Part shown: one piece after another, positions 1-10,771 of the stretch
Numbering within the stretch: position 1 is the first letter of the stretch
Layout of the letters: each line of letters starts with the position of its first letter
From: Volutella citrinella
Taxonomy: Eukaryota > Ascomycota > Sordariomycetes > Hypocreales > Nectriaceae
DNA length: 64,000 bases
Reading direction: 5' to 3'
NCBI GenBank assembly: GCA_034401135.1
Contig: JAWZSP010000005.1
Location: 3,472,001 to 3,536,000, forward strand
Translations under genes and position numbers: made by a program
Notes under the pieces: generated by a model
Databases searched by the model: none
The model's input: the letters and a program-made list of their open reading frames with translations, nothing else
Told to the model about the DNA's origin: nothing

Positions 1-381
1 TCAGCGACGTGCTCGTCCTGCAAAGCCACCCGGCCCACGTCGCGGGTTCGCGCGAAGGCTCGTCTAGTGCCCTGCCAGATGGCGGCGGGTTGCTGCAACG
101 TCTCCTTGGGGCCGGCGGCGAGACTCGGAAACGCATCGTCATATCGGATCTTCGCACAAAGTTGGACAAGATGCTGGAAAACGAGCCCGGCTACTTTGAG
201 GACCCGGCTCCGTATGACATGGCGACGTTTGTTATGCCACCAAAGGTGTATACCTCGACGACGGAGGCCAAGATTAAACAACTGTTAAGGTAAATACCAG
301 TGGCTGATTGTGAGTAAAATGTCGAATTTACTAACAGGATCCTCTAGTATCAAGGATAAAATCAGCACACCCACACAATAG
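1..381 (+). CDS. 3' end of an unrecognised protein-coding gene (partial)
   Basis: An open frame enters from the left edge and runs to a TAA that lies inside a likely intron at 290-347. That intron has a GTAAAT donor, a CTAAC branch site and a TAG acceptor. Splicing it joins TTA-AG to T-ATC-AAG and extends the frame to a TAG at 379-381. The visible product is about 107 residues. It has a Gly-rich stretch, a basic patch (TRKRIVIS) and a charged helix-like segment (DLRTKLDKMLENEPG), and it ends in KISTPTQ. No domain is recognised and the N-terminus is outside the window. Without splicing the protein would end at 293, so the last 12 residues depend on the intron call. Confidence 0.5.
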
Positions 382-1779
382 ACATGGACCATCTCGCAGC
401 ATCACAAAGACATCAAGGCCCGGAGAACAATAAATCCGTAGATTTCCATGACAGGGACTCAATCACAAGCATAGTCAACGGGAGGCACGGTGGTGGAAAT
501 AAATAAGTGTATAATTGAGCGGTTGTGCGATCTGTATCCATTCATGTAGCCCACGCACTGTACGAACTGTAGGACTGATAGCGGGAGCGGCGCGTCCCGT
601 CGGCGATCCACTGGACTTCGCGCAGAATGTCCTAGCCCTGGAGTTAGCACCTGGATTTGAAGGATATCCACCTTGGCGGGGGTCTTACGGGGTGTAGTGG
701 CTGTCTCACATACAGCTTGACACGATCCGAGAGGTCAGGGGTCTAGACATCGAGTTAGCCACCCCACGATTCTAGGACTCCAGAGTGGCGACAAGAACCC
801 GTGGGGACGAGCCGCCTGGGGGCAGGGCAGGGCAGGGCAGGGGCAAAATCGAGACATACCTCGTCAAACATGTACTGTCCCTTTCCGATTATGGTGTCTA
901 GCTGAGCACCAACCGCCAAGTGGTCAAAGGTGGACGTGTGGAAGTAGACGCCAGGCTGAACAACCCATTCCTGGCTGTGGTGGCCTCTGAAGATGCTACT
1001 GAACATGATAATTCACCGAGGCACTAGACCGACGACGGGTCCGGTCCGTTTGTCACTTGGTCGTGAAAGAGGGAGGACAAGGGAAGAGAGGCCGCCCAAA
1101 AGCCGGGCCTCAGGGCCTTGATAAACTTGTCACCCGGGCTTCTCCAACGTGTCTCGCAGGGCTGCGGCGGGCCTTGTGCTCATGCACGACACTACGACAA
1201 GCGAGACCGGGGCGCATCGTTGTGATGGCTCGTTGGGCAGTCATGCAGCTGCATTCGGTAGTGAGGCTCTGGCCGGCGACTCATAGCAACTCATAGTCAT
1301 ACCTGCAGCTGGCCGACGGCGCCGGTGGTCACTCTGCGCATGAGCAGTGGAAGGCAGAATGCTGCCTGGCGCCCGGTGCGAGTGTGGCAGACGGACTTGT
1401 TGGCGCAGCTGAGAGTACAGAGCCGCCTTGGATGCAGTTTGCGCGCGGGTGACACTGAGGGCCAGAGGTGGTTGGACGGACTCTACCGACCCCTGCTGGT
1501 TGGTGCAGCCCCGGGCGCTCATCAATGCCGTGCAATGTAACGACGCCGGAGGCTGTGTCACTAATCTGGGGCTGAAAGGCAGACACAGCTAGTTTTCGTC
1601 ACCGGCTTTTAAGGTACCCGGCTCTTCTTACTCGACGAGTTGTTCGAAAAGAGAAAAGAGAGGAAACGTTGCAACCTTTCGTTGGCTCTCTCCTTGTTCG
1701 GTGACTCTCACCAGCGCGCGCCCTCGTCGAGAACAGAGCCGCAACACCTCCCTCCACCCGCGCCGTTTCCCTGGTTGGA
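382..1779. other. Spacer without a supported gene
   Basis: About 1.4 kb between the partial gene and the CorA-like gene. Short open frames occur on both strands, but none shows a conserved motif or plausible splicing. A short GGCAG tandem repeat lies near 821-840. The last 150 bp are rich in C/T tracts, as expected of a fungal promoter and 5' leader. Confidence 0.5.
821..840. repeat. Pentanucleotide microsatellite (GGCAG)4
   Basis: Four exact head-to-tail copies of GGCAG, followed by further G residues. It is non-coding and lies in the spacer upstream of the CorA-like gene. Confidence 0.85.
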
Positions 1780-3387
1780 ATGGACCGTATCTGGCGACAG
1801 TTTGCGCCGTCGGACGAAGACCTCGAGGGCTTCACCTGCTATCCCAAGAGCCTGCCTATTAACTCGAGCGTCTCAATCACCCGGGAGACGCTCTTCTCCG
1901 TGCGTTTTGTTGTCTGTCTTGCTTGGCTGTCCATGTGATGAGCTGACACGGACGCGCAGACGAAGAACCCCCAACACAATAATCTTCTTCAGACGAAGCA
2001 AAACTGGCAATCATGGCTCGATAATGTTTGTTGACGGACATGAGATCAAGGTCACAGGAGGAGCTAATCATGCGCACATTAGGACGTGCCCGCCATCTCG
2101 AGCACACCTAGTCCTTCGTTGAGTTTGTTGTCAGTACCCTCGGGGAAGATATTTCTTTTCTATATATAAATGATTGACTGACAATCCTCTGTAGGATGTG
2201 CCCTCGCAAGCCGGCCTTTTCTGAACGCCATGATCGCCTCGCCCTGGCCTACAAGCCGCGGGGAGGCATAGACTTCAAGGACGTCCTCGTCCGCCTGCAT
2301 GTGCCTGGCGTGTTTCTTCATTGCGCGAAGCGTCCCACGACGCTGTTCCGCACGCTGAGAAGCTCCGTCGGGGGGGAAGAGTGCGAAGGCGAGACCGATG
2401 CGCGCTTCAAGCAACCAGATCCGTACTAACAGCTTGTCAGTATACATGTTGTGCGTCGACTCCATCCTGACAAACTACACGGCCATGAGCGTGACCTACT
2501 TCCCCAAGAGCCGGCAGCTGTACGGCCTGTTCCTGGGCTATGGGTCCGCCGTCGAGGTCAAGCAGATGACGGAGCTGCTCGGCCGCAACAGGGACTTTGC
2601 CGACAACCCGTTTGTGCTCGTCAGCGCGTACCTGGAGCTGGAGCGCCGGCACCGCTTCGGCCAGGTCGACCGCATGATTGACGCCCTCCAGAACAAGATT
2701 GTCGAGAGCCACCCGGGCCCGCAGAGATGGGGCCGCCGGCAGAAGCTGGACAACAGGCAGCAGGAGGGCTTCTACCAGCTGTACACGCGGGTGGGAAACC
2801 TGCGGATGCAGCTGGCCATCTGGAACGCGCAGCTCGAGAAGTTGATTCTCGTGCGGTTCCCGCCGCTGCGGCCGCCAGATGCTGACGGCTTCGTGGTCGG
2901 GCCGTTTGAGTACATCAAGAGTGTGCGGGAGTCGTTTGAGGTGCAGTCAATGCGCTGCACCAATGTGCTCGAGGCGACGTCGCTGGCCTTTCAAAAGGTG
3001 AGTCCACAGCGCCGAAGACGGGAGTATTTGGGTAGGCTGACGATTGAAATAACAGGAGCTGGCGGATTTGGCTCGGATGGATGCCAATGTGGCAATTGGC
3101 GACGCCAAGCAGATGAAGGCCATTGCGCTCCTGACCATGGTGTTTCTGCCCGGCACGTTTGTTGCTGTAAGTGAACACGGTCGTAGATCGATCACCCCAC
3201 TACCTTACTCGCCCCTCGGTGCATCTTGCTGACAGGATTGGCCGGCGAAAAGGGATTCATGGATGCTCCAGTGTTTGAGTGGGATGGCAAGGGCCACTAC
3301 TTTTGGTATATCGCTGGCCCCATCACTGCAGCAATTATATTGGCCTACTTTGGGTGGACGCTTCTTTTCAACCGGCATAGATTTTAA
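1780..3387 (+). CDS. CorA-like divalent-cation transporter family membrane protein; 5' exons unresolved
   Basis: The 3' half is convincing. One exon from about 2441 to 2997 encodes a long helical region (VTYFPKSRQLYGLF, AYLELERRHRFGQVD). After an intron at 2998-3055 comes a segment ending KAIALLTMVFLPGTFVA, the first membrane helix typical of fungal CorA-like proteins. A last exon (about 3236-3387) carries a second membrane helix (YFWYIAGPITAAIILAYFGW) and ends NRHRF. The final junction stays in frame only with a GTGAAC donor at 3171, not the better GTAAGT at 3167. The likely start is ATG 1780 (MDRIWRQFAPSDEDLEGF), with probable introns near 1900-1960 and 2028-2084, but the joins between 2085 and 2440 cannot be fixed. 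The GMN selectivity motif of true CorA channels is not seen, so transport is only inferred from the family. Confidence 0.6.
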
Positions 3388-4273
3388 TGGAAAATGCACA
3401 TAGCAAGGAAACAACTAGACTTGCTGAGCAGGAAGTATTCAGGCTTCTGATAGGAGTTGGCTGGCAGATTTGAGATTCCCTGTACATGTACTGCTTCTCC
3501 GTGTCGGAGGAGAGCAGTAGGTGGTTGGTGGTGTTTTGATAAGGTGCTGACACTGGCCTTGGCGTGGGGTCAAACGCTTGGTTGCCTGTTACTTCTCTGG
3601 CTTATCATGCAGTAAATTTGGGTGATGGCAGGTGGACAAAGCTGACAAGCGAACTTTGAAATGGGAGGCGAGGAGAAGGCTACTAGAGCCGCAGTCGAGG
3701 CACTGCGATGAAGATACCCTCACAGACACCATGAAAAACGACGGGGAAAAAAGTCACGTTACAGTCTCATACTGCCATACGGCCATTGAATCGCCCCGAC
3801 TCGGACATATTACCAATACCGCTTTTGCGGCCTCATCAAGCGAATATCCTCCTCCCCCGTGCCCAGCTCCATAATTCAGTCCCAGCAGCCGAGCGTCTCG
3901 GCCGGCGACCTCGGCATGGCGTCACCTGGACCCCACCCACTCGACCCAAGCTTTCGATGGACGCACCAATTCGGCTCCGTCCAGGGCGTCTGATACACGG
4001 AGCAGGCGAAGCCACGAGCCACAGGGCGCTGGCACGGACGCGGCGATGTATCCCGATGGGAATAGCGCCCGGCCGGCAGGGGGACGCCGGGGGAATCACC
4101 CCGCAATTCTGCCCTCTGGGGGCTGGCCATTGCACTGGTTTGCCGGAAGGGGGCCTTTTTGTCGACGGAGGAGACATAAGTATTCGCCTCCCCCAAGACG
4201 AATACTCTTCCGTTTCGTCCTGACTTGATACCGACACGCAAGCCAGCTCCATCGCCCGTACCTACTCCTCACA
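3388..4273. other. Spacer and probable promoter of the MDR reductase gene
   Basis: 886 bp with no supported gene. Overlapping open frames on both strands in 3786-4252 reflect GC-rich sequence and lack domain features. The stretch just before 4274 looks like an ordinary fungal 5' leader ending in CACA before the ATG. Confidence 0.5.
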
Positions 4274-5495
4274 ATGCCTCGCGATAACCTCTCCATCATC
4301 TTCAACGAGCGTCCCGTGAAGGACATCGTCCCCGGCCAGACGTTCAAGCAGAGAGTCACGCCCGCGCCCACACCAGCAGATCTCAAAGATGGCCAGATCC
4401 TCGTCGAGGCGCTCTACTGCTCCATCGATCCTACCATGAGGACCTGGATGATGAGTATAGCTTCCCCCAATCTCGCGAACCCCAACTTACAATGACTGAC
4501 CCAAGCATCCAGACGACCGCTCATACCTAGCGCCTCTCAAGCCTGGTAACGTCATGCGCGGCCACGTCGCCAGCCGCGTGCTCGCCTCGAGGAGCAAGCT
4601 CGCCAAGGAGGGCGACATCGTCGTCGACGTGCACGGCTGGTCGCAGTACGCCATCCTCAGCGACGGCCAGTTCGAGTCCCAGGCCGCCTACAACCTGCAG
4701 GCGCCCCAGGACGCGCTGTCGGCCCTCGGCATGACCAGCCTGACGGCCTGGGTGGGCATGGTCAAGATCGGCGACCCCAAGCCCGGCGAGACGGTCGTCG
4801 TGTCCGGCGCGGCCGGCGCAACCGGCAGCGTCGCCGGCCAGATCGCGAAGCTCAAGGGCGCCCGCGTCGTCGGCATCGCTGGGTCCGATGATAAGTGCAA
4901 GTGGCTGACGGAGGAGCTGGGTTTCGATGTGGCCCTCAACTACAAGGACCCCAACTTTAGGAAGAACTTTGTCAAGGCCACGCCCAACTACATTGACGTG
5001 TACTTTGATAATGGTAATTCCACCTGTGCTGCTCCCAATCTGCATTGCTAACACTGCTTCCAGTCGGCGGAGACATTCTCGACATGGCGCTCGGCCAGGC
5101 CAAGGAGTTCGCCCGGTTCGTTGAGTGCGGCCTCATCAGCCAGTACAACGCCGGCAAGGACGCCAAGGGGCCCCGGAACATCTTCCGCCTGGTGACGATG
5201 CGCATCACGATGACGGGCTTCATCGTGCTGGACCACCAAGAGGACTTCCCCCGGGCCCGAAAGGATCTCAGCGAGTGGCTCGCCCAGGGCAAGATCAAGA
5301 AATCTGAGACCATCGTCAAGGGTGGCCTCCAGAAGGCTGAGCAGACCCTCATTGACTTGTACAAGGGAATCAACACTGGTGAGCCCCCAATTGAGCTGTG
5401 ACTAGGCTGTGCTATTGTAATTAATTACTAATGACCCCTCAGGCAAGCTCCTTGTCGAAGTCAAGGACCCCAACGAGACGCCCTCCAAGCTGTGA
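4274..5495 (+). CDS. NADP-dependent medium-chain (MDR) alkenal/quinone-type reductase
   Basis: Four exons (4274-4454, 4513-5013, 5064-5378, 5443-5495) give a 349-residue protein, the usual length for zinc-free MDR reductases of the leukotriene B4 dehydrogenase / alkenal double-bond reductase group. The N-terminal catalytic fold includes the family-typical SIDPTMRTWM. The Rossmann part carries GMTSLTAWVGM and the nucleotide-binding SGAAGATGSVAGQIAK, then YKDPNF and the FDNVGGDILD motif before the substrate loop (CGLISQYN). No structural-zinc Cys cluster is visible. The expected reaction is NAD(P)H-dependent reduction of the double bond of enals or enones in the cytosol; the substrate cannot be inferred. 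All three introns have normal donors and keep the frame. Confidence 0.92.
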
Positions 5496-6258
5496 GAGAC
5501 GGCTTTGTATCACTAGGTGGTAGATATGAAATGTGCTACGATAGATTTAATAATGCATCAGCCTGTTTGAACAACCTGAGCTTGCACAATACGACAGCAG
5601 GCGCCCACTAGCGAGAAACCATGCCCGTTTGCGTCTAGACCATGGTGAAGATGGCCACGCGATGCCTCGATGCGAGTGCCTCATGACAGCGATTCCAACG
5701 ATATCCACAATTTATAAGCTCTGGCGAACCTTACACACAGCCTGTGGAGATTAATCGTTGGATCCAGCAACGCCAACTGCTGCTGCGACTTCCCCCGTTG
5801 TATCCTTTGTGCATTAGCACGCGCAGCCCGGACCGTTAGCCGTCGGAGACCCAACTCCGCCCTGCATCCACGCCTTTTTCCTGGCCCTATCCCAACAAAC
5901 CAGAGCCCCGAGAAGACGGATACACTGGCGGTTGGCGCGGGACGGCTGCGCTAAAAGCCTGCCCTACCAGCCTGCGAACGCACGCTAAGGAGCTACCCAT
6001 GCTCGATGGCCTCGCCAGCTTCGGATCTCGTTGGCCGAGGGGAGAAAAATCTCGATAGCTATTCCCATAGGGACAAGTCCATCATATAAAAAAAAAAAAA
6101 TACTGCCATTGCCTTCGCCTACGCGCAATCTGCAGTACATAGTCACGAGGGCTACAAAAACCCCTCGTCGTCTCTCGCGCCGCTTCCAAGTCTCGTTGGA
6201 GCTGCTGTCATGAACCTTTGCCCCCCGCCATCCATCATATGATCCGCACACCAACACC
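5496..6258. other. Spacer and promoter of the MFS gene
   Basis: 763 bp without a supported gene. It holds the 3' flank of the reductase and the promoter of the carrier. A run of about a dozen A residues near 6087 and C/T-rich sequence close to the ATG at 6259 resemble fungal core-promoter and leader sequence. Confidence 0.5.
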
Positions 6259-7900
6259 ATGAGCAAGGACGAAACTCCCCATGACGACGTCGAGCGCAGC
6301 GCTCCTGCGCCCGTCGAGGGCAAGGACGAGGCCATCGCCATGGTCGGCGAGCAGCAGCACGACGTCGACCCCGCCGTCACCGCCCGCGCCATCCGCAAGA
6401 TCGACCTCTTCCTCATCCCCGCCATGATCTTTGGCTGTACGTAGTTCCCTAAGAGACATCAATTCGCTCGTGCTGACTTCATCGCGTAGACGGCCTCGTC
6501 TACTACGACAAGGCCATCCTCGGCTCCGCCGTCCTCTTCGGCATGACGGGCGACCTCGGCCTCACCATCGTCGACTCCTCCGTCACGCCCCCCAAGGTCA
6601 ACACCCAGCGCCTCAGCTGGGCCACGTCGCTCTTCTACTTCGGCATGCTCGCCGGCCTGTACCCCATGACCTTTGCCCTGCAGCGCTTCGACCTCGGCCG
6701 CGTGCTCGGCGCTGTCGTCATCCTCTGGGCCGGCATCTGCATGCTCACCGCGGCCGTCACCACCCACCAGGGCCTGTACGCGCAGCGCTTCTTCCTCGGC
6801 TTCGTCGAGAGCATCATCCCCACGGGCTTCATGTGCATTGTCACGGGATACTACACTCAGGCTGAGCAGTCGCTGCGCCAGAGCTGGTGGTTCTCCTCCA
6901 CGGGGCTCTTCACAATCATTGGTGGCGGCCTCAACTACGGCTTTGCACAAATCCAGGGCGGCGGCTTGAAGCGCTGGCAGTACATTTACTTGTTGGCCGG
7001 CGCCCTGACCTTCTTGTTCGGTCTGCTTTGCTTCGTCATGCCCAACTCGCCCGTGTCGGCCTGGTTCCTCACCAAAGAGGAGCGCTTTGCGGCTGTCGAG
7101 CGACTCAGGCACGGACAGACGGGAGTCCGCTGCACGACCTTCAAGCGGTCGCAGATCCGGGAGGCCCTCCTCGACATCAAGATTTGGCTGGTTGCCCTAA
7201 TGATGGCCTCGGCCTACACCGTTAACGGAGCCGTCAGCGGCTTCGGTCCTCTCATCGTGTCGACATTCGGCTGGAGCACCCTCCAATCCATCCTCTTCCA
7301 GTTCCCCCTCGGCGCCCTTTGCTTCATCGTGATCCTGGCAACGGGCTATCTTGGGACCAAGTTCCAGAACATCCGCATCTATATGCTCATCTTCACTTGC
7401 CTGCCCGTCATTGCCGGCTGCGCCATCATCTGGAAGAGCAAGTGGACCTACCACGCTGCCGCTCCAGTGATCGGCTACTCCATCACTGGCTTCTTTGGAG
7501 GCACTGTGAGCCTGATTATCACTATTGGCATGTCAAACGTGGCCGGCCACACCAAGAAGAGCTTCATGGCAGCAACCATTTTCGTCGCTTATTGCGTAGG
7601 CAACATTGTCGGACCTCAACTCGTGTGGAGCGAGACCAAGGCCCAGCATTACCCTGCGCTGTGGCTTGGCCTCATTATATGGTATGTCGAGCCCTCACTG
7701 ACGCCGTGCGGCACCGTTGCTGATTTTTACGTTCTTTTAGCTACATCATCTGTATTTTTGCGGCGATTGCGCTGCTCTTGGTCCTACGCAGTGAGAATAA
7801 GAAGAAGGAGGCCCTTCCGGAGGACGAGCAAGAGCGCGCCAAGCTGGCTTTCCAGGATCTTACGGACAAGGAGAACCCATACTTCCGCTACGTGTACTAA
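6259..7900 (+). CDS. MFS transporter, anion:cation symporter (Dal5/allantoate permease-like) family
   Basis: Three exons (6259-6436, 6490-7681, 7741-7900) encode 509 residues with about 12 membrane helices. A hydrophilic acidic N-terminus is followed by IRKIDLFLIPAM and YGLVYYDKAILGSA, the first-helix pattern of fungal allantoate/nicotinate-permease-like carriers. Later come FFLGFVESIIPTGFMCI (helix 4) and WRYIY-like sequence (KRWQYIYLLAGALTFLFG) before the central loop. The tail ends ENPYFRYVY, a C-terminus common in this group. It should import a small organic anion across the plasma membrane; the substrate is unknown. Both introns have clean splice sites. Its 3' end faces the GT31 gene across 182 bp. 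Confidence 0.9.
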
Positions 7901-8082
7901 GCCCTGTGGATGGGGGTCGAGAAAGTTGGAAATAATTGTCATGACGGGCAAAGCCCTTCATAGAGCCGGTGTAATATTCTTGTGGTATACCCATCAAATC
8001 CAACGCCTAATTCATCGCCGCAAGCATTGCGCCCTTGTATATGCAAATCTTACAAAACTCTAGCAAGAGGGATATGCCCGCA

Positions 8083-9734
8083 TTAGTAAATCCTCTTGAT
8101 GCTAGGTCCAACCCATTGGACAGTCGAACAGTTTTGGCTCTCGATCCAAGCGTTGGCACGCTCGGGGATCCATCCCGATGTGAAGTCTACCCACCGCTCC
8201 TTGCGATCTGGCGGTGGGGGGATGATCTTGCCTTCCTTGTCCCTCTCTTCGGGGTAAGGGATGATCTCAGGCTGTCTCTCTTCGCCAAGCCGGATCGAGG
8301 TCATGAGATGACACTCTTGGGCATCCAGGCCTCTCCAGCTGTATTGGAGACACTTGTCGTGCTTTTGGCAATATTTGCCACAGGCTTCAAAGGAGTCGAT
8401 GTGAGCGTCCACTGGCGCAACCCACTTTTCCCAGTTGTTGTCCCAATTGTCCTTCCGGGTGAGATCGCCAGGGTGGTGAAATCGGTACAGGTCGGCATAG
8501 AGGAGTGGCCGCTGCAAGTTGGTTAGCTTAGCCAGAGGAAGAAGGATAATCTCAACGTTAAACTTACCCCTAATTGTCTCTCAGCAAACTCCCACCGCCA
8601 CACATCAAGCATGTCTTGAGGGTCTGACTTGTGGAGCGTCACCACCGGTTGGCACCAATACGAGCTGCTATACGGGATCCCGTGGAGGGGATGGGGGTTG
8701 AACAATGGCCAGTACCCTTGTAACGGCACACTGACATTCCACAGCGCCCATCCCAGAACACTGTCTCCGCAGCAATCCTCACGTAGTAGCGGTAGCCACT
8801 TTTCAATCACATCTGGCTCCAAGTATTGGCCATAGGGCGTGTGCTTTCGTGAGAAGAGGAGCTTCTTGATGGCTCCGCGGCTGAGCACAAACCCAGGACC
8901 ACCGTTGGCGAACCACGTGGTGATATCCTTCTTCATATCGTGAATTCCGGGCGATGGGGAACCCATATAGAGGGGCGAGTCGGGGTCGAACATGAGGAGG
9001 AATCGAAAGGCGTTGTCCCAGAAGACGTATCTAATTCGGTTGTCAGCCAAACGTTCACGGGCACTGAGGCCGCGACAATGCGCCTGAAGCAAGACTTACG
9101 TGTCGGTCTCAAGGAAGAAGTAAAAGTCTTTGTTCGGCTTCGTCCTCCACGCGCGTTCAATCATGGGCAGGAACTTGTACTTGTCAACGATCCAACCGTT
9201 GATGCGCTTCGTCGCCTCCAGGTCCTTGTCCAAAGTGCCGTTTTGGCGCATTTCCCGTTGCCAAATATAGTTCTGGAAATCGGGGTTATCGACATAGTAG
9301 TTGGCCGGAAGGTCGGCCAGGATGTCGATGACCTGGTGGCCCCGGATTTCCTCGTCGAGATCGGAGAACACTAGGACCTCGCTGGGGTCGAAGCAGGCGC
9401 TCACGGTGTCGAGCTGGGCGTTGATCTTGGCGCGATTCTCGCCATGGCCCATCTTGAGAATAGGCTGGATTGATTGCAGCAAGTGCTTGGGGAATGTGGC
9501 ACAGAGGTCGGCCGTCTTCTTGCCCTCGGGTTTGACGGACACGGGGAGGAAGTAGCTCGTCGTAGCGAACGGGTAGAACTCGGGGTGGTATGCGCCATGG
9601 ATGCGGGACCAGAAGAGGAGGATGAGGAGGACGAGGAAACAGAGGCCGAAAATGGCAGCGCGACTGAAGCGCTTGTTGAGCAGCACCAGGCGGAGGCCTG
9701 GCCGGCTAACGGGAGTCCAGCGAGGTGCCATCAT
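8083..9734 (-). CDS. Fungal family GT31-type type II membrane glycosyltransferase with C-terminal PAN/apple-like segment
   Basis: Three exons on the minus strand (9734-9100, 9030-8568, 8511-8083) give 508 residues. A short cytosolic N-terminus and one membrane anchor (AAIFGLCFLVLLILLFW, about residues 28-45) indicate a Golgi type II enzyme. The catalytic core has FYFFLETDTYVFWDN, where ETDT matches the DxD nucleotide-sugar site, then YMGSPSPG, FANGGPGFVLSRGA and CCGDSVLGWAL, the pattern of core-1 galactosyltransferase/fringe-like fungal GT31 proteins. A distal Cys-rich stretch (FEACGKYCQKHDKCLQYSW) looks like a PAN/apple module. The acceptor and sugar are unknown. The start is the first of two adjacent ATGs at 9734 and 9731. 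Confidence 0.88.
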
Positions 9735-10771
9735 GGGCGGTCAGACCCTGAGGATCGAAATGCCCCTTGGCGGGGAGAGGGGGAGAGAAGGTTCGTTTTG
9801 CTCGCGTCTCGCTGGCGCACCCGTATCGTTCGTACTGCGCGACGGGAGCAATTATTCGAGATTCGGTTGTAGCTTCGGTCGCATGGCCTGGCTACGCATG
9901 GCGATGGCGATGATGGTGTTGGAGGAACGGCGGGAGGAGGTTGGCCCTGTCACGGCTTGTCAAACCCAATTGCAATTGGGTGAGGTGCTGCCCTTGACAG
10001 CTCCTGCCCGTTGTGCCTGGTTTTCGACGGACCGTGCCCTGCATGTGGAAGACCCGACTGCACCAGCCACTAAGCCACCCGCTAGGGCCACCCGCTACAC
10101 CGACAACGCATGTCGCTAGAGCGAGGATACCCCACTGACGAGGAGGCTGGACATTGTCATGGATTCTCTTGGGACGACATGGTCAAATACCCTGGGGGAT
10201 CTAAGCAGGGGTCCTTTTCGCTTTTCAGAAGTCGCCGAGAAGGAGGAATCGGAGTGGCACTCTGTGCAACTCGGGGATTTGGACTCCAGTCGGATAAAAT
10301 GTGCATCAACATTGTCTTGCCAAACCACGAATTGTGTAGCTCCGGGTGTCCACCGGGTCTCACCGTTGACGGCATCCTTCCCGAGCCACACATCACCACA
10401 CTATAAGGTTAAGAATTTGGGGTTGCTTGAGCTAGCGGAATCCTACAGCCGCAACCGCTTGCTCGTTCTGGATTACGATTATTTCGTATTGGATGCTCAA
10501 TGGAATGCGGCCGATGCTTGGGCCGTCGTATTGCACAATGAACCAAACTCCGACTCAGACATGGACTAGTTTTTGTTTCCAGCTCAAATCTTGAAAATAT
10601 CATAATCCGCTCAGATCCTCGCAAAACCTAGCATTTTGTGCGCTCGCATGGGGTACATATCTGCTAATGGTCGATGATAAGAAAGCCCTAAGGTCCCTGT
10701 CCATAAAAGCTCCGATAGCTTCCCGTGTTCATATTCCCTACTCCACGCAGGCTCTTACTAACAACAAGTCT
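9735..10771. other. Spacer with an 18-bp palindrome; no supported gene
   Basis: About 1.04 kb between the GT31 start and the 3' end of the second MFS gene. Open frames at 10110-10569 show no conserved motif and overlap on both strands, so they are not called. The notable element is the perfect palindrome at 9964-9981. Confidence 0.5.
9964..9981. promoter_or_regulatory. 18-bp perfect palindrome containing two opposed CCAAT boxes
   Basis: ACCCAATTGCAATTGGGT equals its own reverse complement. It presents CCAAT on both strands about 230 bp upstream of the GT31 start codon. CCAAT is the core site of the fungal HAP/CBC complex, so a regulatory role is plausible but unproven. By composition alone roughly one such palindrome per few hundred kilobases is expected. 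Confidence 0.35.

Noticed and set aside
2160..2465. Minus-strand open frame across the CorA-like 5' region
   Set aside because: It overlaps the sense gene, has no motif and shows no plausible splicing.
3836..4252. Overlapping open frames on both strands before the MDR gene
   Set aside because: Typical GC-rich shadow frames in a promoter; no motif or splice support.
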